From assembly GCA_023421735.1 (NCBI GenBank), contig JAEZSP010000025.1, positions 1 through 23,523 on the forward strand: 23,523 bases of DNA, in the 5' to 3' direction. Below are positions 23,418 to 23,523 of this stretch, in pieces (the stretch's first letter is position 1; each line of letters begins with the position of its first letter). This DNA comes from Bacillota bacterium (lineage in GTDB: Bacteria; Bacillota_A; Clostridia; Christensenellales; Aristaeellaceae). Under the pieces are notes generated by a model. It made no database searches. It was given only the letters and a program-made list of their open reading frames with translations, and was not told the origin of the DNA. Both the position numbers and the translations under genes were made by a program.

Positions 23418-23490
23418 TTCCCTGATTGCACCAGGACGGACGAAGGGATACCGGAATGCCGATATAGTTCATCCAAAAAAATCGGATCGC

Positions 23491-23514
23491 GGGGGGGGGG
23501 GCCCCCCCCCGGGG
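23491..23514. other. G11-C9-G4 homopolymer block near the window end
   Basis: Eleven G, nine C and four G follow one another. The block is self-complementary and unlike any other part of the window. It could be a contig-end sequencing or assembly artefact, or an extreme hairpin. The flanking 23418-23523 stretch shows no coding region. Confidence 0.6.
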
Positions 23515-23523
23515 CGCGCCGTT

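Overview
The window looks like a chromosomal segment of a GC-rich member of the Bacillota, probably an uncultured Clostridia lineage. This is inferred from clear Shine-Dalgarno sites (AGGAGG type), sigma-A-like promoters, RecD2, ComF, L-lactate dehydrogenase and Gram-positive-style ABC uptake operons. Both ABC substrate-binding proteins have plain Sec signal peptides without a lipobox, which is unusual for a monoderm; one other secreted protein does have a lipobox. I see no rRNA, tRNA, CRISPR array, prophage or intact transposase.

Left part (1-11454, genes on the minus strand). Read in transcription order: an FRG-domain protein; a carbohydrate ABC system (binding protein, ATPase, two permeases) with a sugar isomerase/epimerase; a 182-bp palindromic element resembling a MITE; then a carboxylesterase, recD2 and comF, with overlapping ends. 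Immediately after comF, a compact three-way-junction RNA fold can be drawn. It is followed by a textbook promoter whose transcript runs off the left edge as a hairpin-rich, apparently non-coding RNA.

Middle part (11511-15198, plus strand): galE with its own promoter and terminator; a lipoprotein fusing a ComEC-type metallo-beta-lactamase domain to a lamin-tail domain; L-lactate dehydrogenase, whose ribosome binding site lies in a hairpin spanning the upstream stop codon; and a small membrane protein. A strong hairpin separates these from the convergent minus-strand genes.

Right part (15204-19257, minus strand): an amino-acid ABC operon (binding protein, permease, ATPase) that continues into a DapF-fold racemase resembling the histidine racemase CntK and a PhnP-like metallo-hydrolase. 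This is the most interesting gene set in the window. A divergent plus-strand unit (19275-23417) encodes a large GH78 alpha-L-rhamnosidase overlapping miaA.

Both ABC loci share a layout: binding-protein gene, GC-rich hairpin with a shared core, a new promoter, then the membrane and ATPase genes. The right end carries a G11-C9-G4 run that may be an assembly artefact.
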